This document shows positions 53,701-64,000 of a stretch of 64,000 nt of DNA, one piece after another. The DNA comes from Yamagishiella unicocca (Eukaryota; Chlorophyta; Chlorophyceae; Chlamydomonadales; Volvocaceae). The notes beneath the pieces were generated by a model. That model made no database searches and was not told the origin of the DNA. It worked only from the letters and a program-made list of their open reading frames with translations. Location of the stretch: assembly GCA_003116995.1 (NCBI GenBank), contig BDSL01000037.1:310001-374000 (forward strand). The letters are read 5' to 3'. The position numbers were made by a program, and so were the translations under genes. Each line of letters starts with the position of its first letter. Positions within the stretch are counted from its first letter, which is position 1.

Positions 53701-56700
53701 TCATCAAAGACATATGTGTGTGTCATCAAAGACATATGTGTGTGTCATCAAAGACATATGTGTGTGTCATCAAAGACATATGTGTGTGTCATCAAAGACA
53801 TATGTGTGTGTCATCAAACTGCGTAACGGCAAGCTGGCGCGGCTAGGTTACGAGGCTTGAGAGGCGTCGGGGTGTGCCATGTCGTTGCACAGGGCAGGGT
53901 AGCTCCCATCCGTGGGGTTGGAACGGCAGCTGCAGGTGCACCTATGGGCGCATGACACGACGGAGCAGTGGGCCGGTGGCATAAGAGGATCCACGGCCGT
54001 CGCAGCCGCAGGGCTGCGGCCGTCGCGTGTCCGGCAAATGGTCAAAGGCACACCACAGGATCGGGCGGGCACGGACGGGCTGTGGGTTTGGGGGAGTGCG
54101 TCCCGGGTACCTGGATGATAGCGGAGCATGGGACTACAGACGGAGCACCAGGGTCGCGGCTGGCGATGGATTTGTTGAATAGGCATACATCTGTGGATGC
54201 GTCAGCTAGGCGTATAGGAGCATACATAGGTTGAGCAAGTGGCGCATGGGCTGGCGACGTCTCGGAAGCGATGCAACCTCCTAGCGTCATAATATGCGCG
54301 GGCAACGTCTCAGGAGCGGTGCAGCCTCCTAGCGCCGGATTTGGGCTGCCGCCATTTCAGAAGCATGTACGCGCCTAGCGCCTGCTATGGGCGGGCAACG
54401 TCTTAGAAGCGGTGCACCCCCTCCTAGCGCCTGCTGCCACCCGTGCCCCAAGGCGCACCCAACCCGATCCCGTGTCCGCACCGCCGCCGCGTCGTGACCG
54501 CCGCTGCGTAGGTGATCCTGCGGTGCATGGACGTGGTCGCATTGGGCACGAGCGGCGGCGAGGACACGATCAAGGCGTGGTGCAAGAAGATGGCGCCCCC
54601 GCTCGTCACCCTACTGGCTTCGGAGCCGGAGGTGCAGTACGTGGCGCTGCGCAACATCAACCTCATAGTGCAGCGGCGGCCCGCCATCCTGGCCAATGAG
54701 GTCAAGGTGAGCGGGGGCTGCAAGGTAGAAACCCGTGTAGCAAAGGAAAACCGTTCAGAGCGGGGGTAAGGAGTGGGAGCGGGTAGGGAGTCGGACCTAC
54801 GCCTGCGGCGGCCAGGGAGTGCATGCATGTCTCTGCGGAGGGCAGCCCCTCGTCATTTGGAACCTTGCGTCTGGATGGCCTGTCTACGGCTCGTCTCCCG
54901 GAGGGCTCCCGACGCTCGTGGACGCGACGTGGATATGTTTACGAGGTTGTGATATGGGGGGCTGGTTTCTTTGGCGTCGGTGCCGTCAAGAGGAGGTGCC
55001 GCTGCGGTTGCTGCATCGTTCGTACAGGTCTTCTTCTGCAAGTACAACGACCCGCTGTACGTCAAGATGGAGAAGCTGGAGATCATGATCCGGCTGGCCT
55101 CCGACAAGAACATCGACCAGGTGGGTTCGAGGGAAACCCGTGGATGTCCGAAAAAAATCGTTTAAAACAGAAGTTTTGAGATGCATGCGGGAGAACTGGG
55201 TTGGGGATGCGAAAGCCGAAGGTCGTAATATGACCTTTGGCGGCTAAGCTATATCGGCTACGGCGAGACGAAAGGAAGCGAGGACCCCGCGCGACGCACG
55301 TAAACTTTTCGCAGAACCGGTTTTGGGCGCTAGCAGGAGAACTGTGGGAGTTGGTGCGCTATGGGAGAGCGGACATCGCGGTCCGGTCCCAGTCCCAGTC
55401 CTAGTCGGAGTCCCAGTCCCGACCCGCCCGAATACCGACCAGATGCGTGAGGAAGTCGGTCATTACCAGAGAAGGTCCGCGGTCGTCCAGGAGAGGAGGC
55501 CGAAGCCGCGCCGCGCCGCCATGGGGGACGCGAAAGCCCAGACGCAGGTCCCGACGCCCGCAGACAAGAACGCAACGACTAGCAAAAAACTACCAGAACA
55601 GAGGCTCAACCCAGCGGCGGAACTCACCTGACCAGGGCCCAGAGCGGGTGGGGAAGGCGGTCGACGCGAAGCATGCGGGCAAGGGGCAGCAGGGGGCGTT
55701 AGGAACAACATCCAGGCGCGGAGCGGGTCGACCAGGTGGGTGGGTTGCGAAAACGAACCGGTTACTCGACGTGGGGGTTGCAGCTGGCGCATAGGTTTCG
55801 GACACTGCGTGGGAGGGCGGGCTGGGCAAGCGCCCGGTGCCTGGGGCTTTGCGCTGCAGGCCGCCTGCCACGAAAATCGTGGCCCCTGGCCTGCCTGCGG
55901 CACACGGGGTTCCGCCGCTAGCTGAACCCGCCGTCATCGCAGCCCATGGTGGTCGCTCTAGTCCACGGCATGCCAACAGATTGCCGGGGCCGCCGCCGTT
56001 GCTGCTGCTGCTGCCTGCGCAGGTGCTGCTGGAGCTGAAGGAATATGCGCAGGAGGTGGACGTGGACTTCGTCCGCAAGTGGGTGCGGGGCATGTTGCTG
56101 GTGTACTCGTGGTGTACTTAAAAAGGGACGTGCCCCGCTGGCATCAAACGCATGTGTGTGGTTGGCGCTGAACGACTGGTCACGTCACCACGGCCACCGT
56201 ACAGCTCACCTAGGGCACCAGTCAATGAATTGTTACAGCCCATCCATGTTAGCAAGCCCCGCAAGCCCCACACTCCTCATCTTTCCCGTCCGGCCTTTAC
56301 TGTTGCTTCGGCGACGGCAGCGGCGGCGGCAGGGCTCCCATGTCAAGCCCCCACCCTTCCCTACCTCTGCAGTACGATACCTCGGTCCGTGTCCCCTCCC
56401 CTCCCGCCAGGTCCGTCCGCGCCATCGGCCGCTGCGCCGTGGCCCTGGAGAAGGCCACCGAGCGGTGCATCAACGTGCTGCTGGAGCTCATCCAGACCAA
56501 GGTCAGCTACGTGGTACAGGAGGCCATCATCGTAATCAAGGTGAGCCCACGGAGTCCGGGAGACCGCAAGCCGCGAGCTGCGGGTTGCGGGGGTCCACCA
56601 GCACCTCCGGCCGCAGCTTGCGTCTTTGCACAAGCGCCTCCGGCCGCGGCTTGCGTCTTTGCACAAGCGGCCAAGCCGAGCGCACGAGGATGAGGCGCCC

Positions 56701-59700
56701 TAGTTCCGCTAGCAGCGGCGGCCCTCCTACCCACCCAGGAGTTTTCTCGCATCCACGGGTCTCCCTCAAAACCCAGGAATGCGCAGTCAGACAGCGGGAC
56801 CGTTGCGCTGAAGAGGCGTTACGGATACCGTCGTCGAAAGGTCTTGGGGCCGGGAGAGGGCTGCTGCAACGCCTTCCCAGTCGCCTGAAAATGTCGCCGC
56901 CTTCTTTTGGCCCAGCCTGAGAACCTCCCGTCGTCCTTGCTGCGTCTGCGCACCTCTTCTCACCCCCTTCCCCTCCGCGCCTGCTGCCTCCTACTTTCTG
57001 CCCGCCGCTTCCTCTTCCGTGTTACCCCCTCTCATCTCCTCCCCCCGCCCCTCGTGTGGCCGGCTGCCATCGCAGGACATCTTCCGCCGCTACCCCAACC
57101 AGTACGAGTCCATCATCGCGACGCTCTGTGACAACCTGGACAGGTGCGTTAAAGCACCGGGTGCCTCCCCACAGGACCGGCTGGATTGGCTCGCCGACAG
57201 GCGACAGCTCATACCGCTGTCGCTGCTTGTTGGCCCGCCGGCATGCCGCCTCCTGACCTCTAGCCCCGCCTTCCTCCTCCGCCAAGTTCTCCAGCATGCA
57301 GTTCTCCAAACGGCCCTTCTAAACGGTTTTCTCTTTCGTACACGGGTTCTCCTTGTAACCTCCTTCGCCTCCGCCTCCGCCGCCGCGGCCCCTGTAACCA
57401 CCCCCGTGCATCCTCCCTCCCCGGCTTTCCTCGTCGCTGCAGCCTGGACGAGCCGGAAGCCAAGAGCAGCATGGTGTGGATCATCGGGGAGTACGCGGAG
57501 CGCATCGATAACGCGGACGAGCTGCTGGAGGCCTTCCTGGAGACCTTCCCCGAGGAGACTAGCATGGTGGGCAGCTGCAGCTAGTGGAGGAGGGCGGGCG
57601 GGCAGGGGGAACTATGAAGAGCGGGGGCACTAGGGAGAGGGACGAAGGGAACCAGGGGAGGTTATGGTCTCTACGCTTGCCTGGTCTCTACGCTTGCCTG
57701 CCATACACAATATTGCCAAACAGACACACACGGGTAACAATGGAGTCTCCACATTCGTCACGCCCCCACCCGACCTTGACCTCCACCCACGCGCCCACAG
57801 GTCCAGCTGCAGCTGCTGACCGCCACCGTGAAGCTCTTCCTGAAGAAGCCCACCGAGAGCGCGCAGAAGATGATCAGCGCGGTGCTCTCATGTGCCACCA
57901 CGGAGACGGACAACCCCGACCTCCGAGACCGCGCCTACATCTACTGGCGCCTGCTGTCCACGGACCCCGAGGTGAGCCCAGCAGCCGGGGGGTGGGGCGC
58001 TGCGAAGAAACCCTAGAGGGTGTGGGGCGCCCGCCATGCCGACCTGGTCCACCAGTCCCCCTCCCTCCGAATACCAGCTGTGCACCAGCTGTGCTCCAGC
58101 TGTGCTGTGCGTGTGAAAGATCGGGGTCCTTCGCTGGCGCCTGCTCTCCGCAGCCCCTGTCCGCCTCGCCTCTATATCCCTAGTTTCCCCTTGCCGCTTT
58201 TTAACCAGATCTCGGCGGGCTCCCCCTGCTTTACGGCCCCTCACCTCCCTGGTTTTTCTGCCCTCCGTTCCCTGTGTCGTGTAACCGGGCCTTCTCGCCT
58301 GCCCACCTGCCGGTTCCATCCCCTATGTCGTACAACCGGACCTTCTCGCCGGCCCGTCCCCCTCCCTGGTGCGCCGCCTGCAGGCCGCCAAGGACGTGGT
58401 GCTGGCCGAGAAGCCCGTCATCGCGGACGACTCCTCCACGCTGGACCCCTCCCTGCTGGAGCAGCTCGTGTCCCGCCACCTCGCCACCGTGGCCGCTGTG
58501 TACCACCGCCCGCCCGAGACGTTCGTCAGCAGGCAGCGCCTGGCGGTCACTCGCGCGGAGGAGCTGGGCAGCCGCAAGTTCGAGGTGCGCGGCGGGGGTG
58601 GGGTGGCGTGAAAACCGGTGACACGAAAACGACAGGATAGTGGGCGCATGGTCGGCGGACAGCGTTGGGGTTCGAGCGTTGGGGACAGCGCTGGGGTGGG
58701 GTGCGGAGGACGGCGGGCGGTGGGGGAGAGGGGAGACTCGATGGCTGCGGAGGCGCGGGCCTGGGGGAGCGTGTGCGGGGCGGTGGCGGGGAGACTGGGC
58801 TCGGACCGGATCCTTGGGGCGGGGAGCAGCAAAAGGAAGTGTTGGGGGGGTGAGGTCATGAGCGTGAACCTCGAGCAAGGCGTGAGGCACAAAAGGCCCA
58901 CCTGGCATGACGGGTCCACAGCACGTCTCCTTGAGATGACGCACGCACGTCGCTAGCACGTGTTCGTGACCCCATCCCGCTCTCGTGCACGTCCAATGCA
59001 CTTGGAGAAGCAAACAAACACACAAACAAGCACACGTCCTCTCCACCGCGACCGCACCACAGGAGGAGGACGGCGCCATGCCGGGCGCCATGGTTTCAGA
59101 CAACAACGCGGCGGCGGCGGCGGGCGCCGCAGCGGCCGCCGCCGCCAACTCCGTCGGCGACCTGCTCGACCTATCGGACTCATCGCCGGCGCCGCCGCTG
59201 CCACCAGCGGGAATGGGAGCGGCTGCTCCCCCAGCCGCGCGAGGCCTGGACGACCTGTTGGGGGGTCTGGACCTCATTGGAGGTGCGGGGCGTTGGCGGT
59301 TGCGAAAGGCAGGCCTGCGAGTGCGAGGCAGACCTACCTACGCGGCATCATACAACCCAACATGGGCCCTCTCGCGGTCCCGCACTGCCACTACTCGACA
59401 GCTACTGATTACCCAGGTCGCTGACACTGCCGGGTCGCAGCTCTTGTCGCATCCCATCCTCCCATCCGCATTGCTAGCTTGCACACCTCGGGGGATGGCG
59501 GCCGGTCGACAGCATTGCACGTGTGGACAGTCGCCGGCTGAGAGGCTGGCTTATCTCCCCTGGCTGTGTCGGCGGCAGGCAGACGGGTTGACCTCACTCC
59601 CCACGCTGTCTACTCCACATTCCGCTCGTCGCCATGCCTTTCGCCTCCTGTACTCATCAAAACCCTCCGGTCCCTCCGGTCCCTCCCCACGCCCTCCCCC

Positions 59701-62700
59701 CCAGGCGGCCCCACCGCCAGCGCCTCGGCCCCCTCCGCGGCGGCAGCCTCCTCAGATCCCTTCGCCTCCTTCGGCGCGCCCCCCTCCCCCGCGGCTGCCG
59801 CCCCCGGCATGTCGCCCGCGGAGCTGTCGCAGCTGCCAGTGCTGCTCAGCACGCCGGGCGGCATGTCGGTGCAGGGGCGGCTGGTGCGGCAGGGCGGGCA
59901 GATCGTGTACCAGCTGGCGCTGCGGAACGACACGGTGAGGGCGGGGGCAGGTGCTGGTGTTGCCGCTTTGCGGGTGTCGGGCTTTCAGGGGCCGTGCGGC
60001 CGCGAGCGATGCGACACCGATGCCGGCGTTGCCGCTTTGCGGGTGTCGGCTTTGGAGGGGCGGTGCGGCCGCGAGCGATGCGACACCGATGCCGGCGTTG
60101 CCGCTTTGCGGGTGTCGGCTTTGGAGGGGCGGTGCGGCCGCGAGCGATGCGACACCGATGCCGGCGTTGCCGCTTTGCGGGTGTCGGCTTTGGAGGGGCG
60201 GTGCGGCCGCGAGCGATGCGACACCGATGCCGGCGTTGCCGCTTTGCGGGTGTCGGCTTTGGAGGGGCGGTGCGGTCGCGGGCGATGCGACCGGTGCTGC
60301 GCGCTCCAGCGTGCTACGAATGATGCGACTGCCGTGCTCCTCCTTCGCGGTTATACCAATGCGGTGCCAGTGCGCCAAGCTAAGGAGGGCGCCGTCTGGC
60401 GGGAGCGCTGGCCCTGCGGTGGGCTCAGTGAGGCCCTGACACCGCCGCCGCAGGCGCGATCCTAGCCCTTGACGGACCAGCTCGCCACCTCGTTGGTTAC
60501 CTCCGCAACCCACCCACCCATCCACCATTTTCTGGCATCCACGGGTCTTCCTCGAAACCCACCCATCTATGCCCTTTCTTGCGCCGCCAACCTCCCGCAC
60601 CACGCCTCCCCCGCGCCCCCTCCCCCTGTCGTGCTCCTTTCCCTCCCTGGAGCAGCTGGCCCCCGTGGACGGCCTCATGATCCAAACCAACCGCAACAGC
60701 TTCGGCCTGAGCCCCGCTAGCCAGGTGAGCAGCCCTGGGCAGGCCCCGGAAGGCAGCTTCCCAGCACCGCCCCGCCCCCGCCCCTGCGCCTTCCCTACGC
60801 CCCTCCCTCAGCACCTGCACCCACAAACACACACGACGAGGGGCTCAGCGACACATACCTACGCGGCGTGTCTGAAACTAAGCGAGGCTTCGGATCTCAA
60901 CCGTTGTAACCCCGATGGTCACCCTCCTCCGTCCGGCGCCCTTGCCCCTCCGCTATCCTACCCATGTCGTGCAGTGCACCGGTTTCCATGCCACCCCCGC
61001 TATCCTACCCGTGTGTTGCAACCGGGCCTTCTCGCCACCCCCTCCGCGTCCCAGGTGCTGGCCCTATCCACCCCCGGCGGCAGCGCCGTTCCACCCGGCG
61101 GTCTGGCCCCGGTGCGCGTGCCGCTGCTGGTGGACTCCACCAAGGTTACTCCGCCGCCGCTGAGCACCGGGCTGCAGGTGGCCCTGCGAACCAACCAGGC
61201 AGGCGCAGCGTCAGGCGGGGAGGGGAGGGGAGGGGCCGCGGAGCGGCAGCCGCCGGAGAGGACTCGGGCGACAGGGGAAACGGGGGCCGGAGGACACGAG
61301 TTGGGGGTGTTTGTGGGTGCAAGAGGGAGCGAAGGGCAGGAACAAAATATCCTCATCTTGCATGTAAAAGGCCACAGACGTTATGTGTTCTTGATTAGGA
61401 CACCACGCCACAAAGTATCCTCATCTTGCATCTTAAAGGCCACAGACGTTATGTGTTCTTGATTAGGACACCACGTGGCGCACTTGCCGGTGCGCAGGTT
61501 GGCGTGCTGTACTTCAACGACGCGGTGCCGCTGTCCGTGCTGACGGAGGAGGTGGGCACCATGGAGGCGGCGGACTTCCTGGCGGCGTGGAAGGTGCGGG
61601 CGAGGGCGCGGAGGGGAGGGAGGCGGAGGGCGCGGGCGCGGAGGGGGTTCAGCGGAGACCCATGGGTCGAGAGAGCGTGGAGAGAAAAAAAGCCTAGGAG
61701 TGGAGAGGAATAAAGCCTAGGCGTGGAGAGAAATAAAGCCTAGGAGGAAATGTTGGGCGTGGAGGGGAGGTGTGGGACGCGTGCGCGCTGGCCAGGCGAA
61801 CGCCTGCCATGATGATTGTTGGCAACAGACTTGGGATGCCGTCGTCGCAAGCCCCGGCTCACAACTGGTCCTGCTTGCTCGCGAAGATTGGGTGCGGGAG
61901 AGGGTGGGGGCGAGTTGCGATCGGCGCTGCTACCTGGAGCCCCAACACCGGCTGCCTATCGCCGTGGTGTTGCTCCTGTCGTCACTACTGCGACCAGCAG
62001 CATCACTGTGGCGACGTATGTCTTACCTTTGGGCTCGTCTGGGCGCTCCTAACTAGCATGAACGCTCCTCATACCGTAACTCAGAACTTGGGTTAACGCT
62101 CCTCGTATCATCACCCTTAACTTGGGTTAACGCTTCTTGTATCGTATCGATATCTTCTTCCCCCTCCCTCCGGGCTACCAGGCGCTGCCCCCGGAGGCCA
62201 GCGCCCGCCTGCCGCTCGCAGTGCCCTCGGCCGACGTGGCCAAGCAGCGGCTGGCGGCAGCCAACCTGTTCGTGCTGGCGCATCGCCAGGTGGGTGGGTG
62301 ATTGGCCGGGACGGTGCATCGGCGGGTGGTCGAGGCGCCTTGTGCGACGTGGGGATTAGGATGCGGGGAGCGAGCAACAGTCATTCAGACCGGTGTCATG
62401 GGGCCCCACACACACACGCGCGCTCCTGCAAGTCGACTTACAGCCTGGCCCTGCCCGCAACCAACCACGGCACCCTGATGCTCCTTGTTCTCATTGTACT
62501 GGCGGCGGCTCCACTGCAGGTGCCCGCCACTGGCCAGGACGCCATCTACGCCACGTGCCGCATCTCAGCTGGCGGCATAGGGCAGGCGAGTAGGCTCCCA
62601 GCGAACCGACCCGTGGGACAGGCGGCGGCGCCGCCGCCCTGCGCTAAACCTGCACCCTTGGCCTTGTGGTGTCGTCACTGCCGCCATGAGCCGGACGCAT

Positions 62701-63336
62701 GCGTATATCCGCATAGATACCCCTCTAGCGTCGGAGCGCGCTGTGCCGTACGGTGGCGTTGCTAGGTTCGCCGCGCGCTTTAGGAGCTCAGCCTAACCGC
62801 CTCGCACACACCGCCACCTGTGCCGCCGTACGGGTTGCACCCCAGCACGCACATGCTCTAGCACTAGCCGCTTGCCTCCCAGGAACAAGCACCAATGTGG
62901 GTGCTGGTCTGTGCTGTCATGCGTGTCGGCCTGGTGGCCATGCTATTTTTGCTCGCGTCGGCAGCTGCCCAACATACTCCGACCACTGTGACTTCTCCGA
63001 AGGGCTAACCTAATCGTGTAGATACGATTTACTTCTTGTAGTTTACCAAGTTGTAGTCCAAAATGAATTTAGGCGTACCGAGGTGTTTTCCATAACATTA
63101 AGATATATCAGCTCTTCCATAATATTAAGATATATCAGCTCTTCCATAATATTAAGGTATATCAGCTATGTTTAACATCGGCACCCTGACACGTGTCGTC
63201 ATTCCAACAGATCCTCCTGGAGCTCAAGTTCGTGGCGGGGGCAGGTGGCGTGGACGTATCGGTCAAGGCGGAGCGGCAGGACGTGGCGCAGCTGGTGTTC
63301 GACGGACTGCCGGCGGTGCTGCTAGGGGCGGCATGA
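50708..63336 (+). CDS. AP-1/AP-2 complex subunit beta (beta-adaptin)
   Basis: Large subunit of the clathrin adaptor; its trunk joins the AP core and its hinge binds clathrin. Exons: 50708-50744, 50824-51065, 51302-51415, 52013-52117, 52360-52416, 52783-52890, 53385-53510, 54512-54706, 55028-55120, 56023-56078, 56411-56540, 57076-57143, 57443-57566, 57801-57971, 58384-58584, 59063-59282, 59705-59934, 60656-60724, 61055-61198, 61498-61593, 62182-62289, 62520-62585, 63211-63336. The 2886 nt give 961 residues with all phases agreeing. The trunk shows [42 protein letters not shown] and [21 protein letters not shown]. An Ala/Gly/Pro hinge from about 610 carries the clathrin-box-like LLDLSD at 643-648. 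The appendage follows with [12 protein letters not shown] and [12 protein letters not shown]. Introns 19 and 22 have GC donors (CAG|GCAGGC, CAG|GCGAGT). Many algae and plants use one beta for both AP-1 and AP-2, so the two cannot be told apart here. Confidence 0.95.
51826..52000. repeat. CCACCACCT simple repeat in beta-adaptin intron 3
   Basis: A run of CCACCACCTCCACC with interspersed GTCCACCGCAA. It lies just before the exon 4 acceptor and may act as an overlong pyrimidine-rich tract. Confidence 0.9.
53640..53818. repeat. 22-bp minisatellite in beta-adaptin intron 7
   Basis: Eight practically identical copies of a unit containing ACATATGTGTGTGTCATCAA. The absence of divergence suggests recent expansion. 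Confidence 0.95.
58606..58660 (+). repeat. dispersed repeat copy in beta-adaptin intron 15
   Basis: About 53 of 55 bases match 2961-3015 in DLD intron 5. It starts about 22 nt inside the intron donor. Confidence 0.85.
59957..60292. repeat. 69-bp minisatellite in beta-adaptin intron 17
   Basis: Five copies of a 69-bp unit (GTTGCCGCTTTGCGGGTGTC near its start, ATGCGACACCGATGCCGGC at its end). The three central copies are identical; the first and last have diverged. Confidence 0.95.
60949..61036 (-). repeat. two degenerate dispersed-repeat copies in beta-adaptin intron 18
   Basis: Two adjacent CTATCCTACCCATGTCG and CTATCCTACCCGTGTGTTG segments, each followed by an AACCGG-type tail. The second ends about 18 nt before the exon 19 acceptor. 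Confidence 0.6.
61349..61475. repeat. 67-bp tandem duplication in beta-adaptin intron 19
   Basis: Two copies of a unit of about 60 bp with period 67, containing CCACAGACGTTATGTGTTCT, with only a few differences. It lies upstream of the exon 20 acceptor, in an intron with a GC donor. Confidence 0.92.
63088..63167. repeat. 27-bp AT-rich triplication in beta-adaptin intron 22
   Basis: Three copies of a unit containing TTCCATAATATTAAGATATA and then TCAGCTC, in the last intron, which also has a GC donor. Confidence 0.92.
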
Positions 63337-64000
63337 GTGGAGCGGGTGGAGGAGAGGGGTGGCGCAGCGGGGCGGGCTAGGGGAGGCGGGCTTTAGCGCG
63401 ATGCATGTTGCTGTGCGGGGAGTGCAGTGACGGTGGTAGGGCTGGAACGGCTGCCAAGAGGAGGGGTCGCTTCGGGATGGGTTTCGGCGCCAGAGGATGT
63501 GATGTGAGGGCCGGGGGGCCGGAGTCGAGGGAGTACCGTAACTCTTGAGCTCGTCGCATGCCAGGCAGAGTGTCTGTGTGACCAGTTTGTTTGCGCTTAG
63601 TGCGCCGGTGGCAGAGACGCGGAGAGAGCTGCCGAGGTGTGTCGGCGCGCGAATGGGACTGCCGAGTGTGCAACCCCGAGTACGGTGTCGTACGGTGTGT
63701 GGCCTGGCTGGCAGAATCTGTGTTGGCCCCCGAGGAGCCTTAGCCACGGATGGCTCGTGGCGTTGGGAGGCTTGGGATGCCCCTGTGGCGCAGGTGGGGA
63801 ACCCTGGTTCGAGTCCTGCTAGCACCAATGGTCTGGCATAAAGTCACGTCCGTGCCGCGCACCGATACCATGTTGGACGGTTCGGTGGAACGCGTTCTAT
63901 ACCCAGTATGTGGTGTGGGTCGGGTTGTGGATTGGCCACCTAGTACGTAGCCGTTCATCATTCGCTCGGCTATGTCCTGTTCTTTAGCTGCAACCTGGAG
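63337..64000. other. 3' flank of beta-adaptin
   Basis: Presumed 3' UTR and beyond. I found no TGTAA before the window edge, so the transcript end may lie outside. No further protein gene was recognised. Confidence 0.5.
63786..63824 (+). repeat. tRNA-like A-box/B-box remnant
   Basis: TGGCGCAGGTGG at 63786-63797 matches the tRNA A-box consensus, and GGTTCGAGTCC at 63806-63816 is a perfect B-box, followed by TGCTAGCACCA as in a tRNA 3' end. The boxes are only about 8 bp apart, with no room for an anticodon arm, so this is not a functional tRNA. A deleted tRNA copy or the head of a tRNA-derived SINE is likely. Confidence 0.5.

Noticed and set aside
53536..53826. [18 protein letters not shown] repeat protein
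   Set aside because: Artefact of the 22-bp minisatellite in beta-adaptin intron 7.
63740..63840. Functional tRNA gene
   Set aside because: A-box and B-box are only 8 bp apart, the T stem has mismatches, and there is no anticodon arm or matching 5' acceptor strand.

Overview
This window is nuclear DNA of a eukaryote, most likely a chlorophycean green alga of the Chlamydomonas/Volvox type (inference). The grounds are GC-rich coding sequence cut into many short exons, introns much longer than exons and full of tandem repeats, TGTAA polyadenylation-type signals, and TTTTAGGG-like interstitial repeats. No bacterial operon, rRNA gene or CRISPR array is present. Eight protein-coding genes were rebuilt exon by exon by joining conserved protein segments at splice sites and checking reading phase at every junction; no transcript data were available.

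Layout. 252-7163 (+): mitochondrial dihydrolipoyl dehydrogenase, 12 exons. 9298-10205 (-): small secretory rhodanese-domain protein, 3 exons. 12363-17226 (-): COP9 signalosome subunit 4, 12 exons. 18055-21481 (+): membrane-anchored FkbM/METTL24-like methyltransferase, 5 exons. 23104-24174 (-): unrecognised 141-residue membrane protein, 3 exons. About 26.0-26.6 kb: decayed, inverted Ty3/gypsy reverse transcriptase. 27072-32125 (-): V-type H+-ATPase subunit a, 14 exons. 32418-33327: candidate terminal-inverted-repeat element. 35011-50185 (-): very long membrane-anchored family GH2 beta-mannosidase, 19 exons, with large low-complexity insertions. 50708-63336 (+): AP-1/AP-2 beta-adaptin, 23 exons. 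The last two genes are divergent and share a 522-bp upstream interval.

The genes do not form one pathway. They are housekeeping functions: mitochondrial 2-oxoacid dehydrogenases, protein turnover, vacuolar acidification, clathrin vesicle traffic and glycan breakdown. The striking features lie in the introns: about seven of some 83 reconstructed introns use GC instead of GT at the donor; a short repeat family recurs in introns of unrelated genes, often next to splice sites; two introns hold arrays whose every unit resembles splice sites; and two beta-mannosidase introns hold copies of exon pieces from the same gene.
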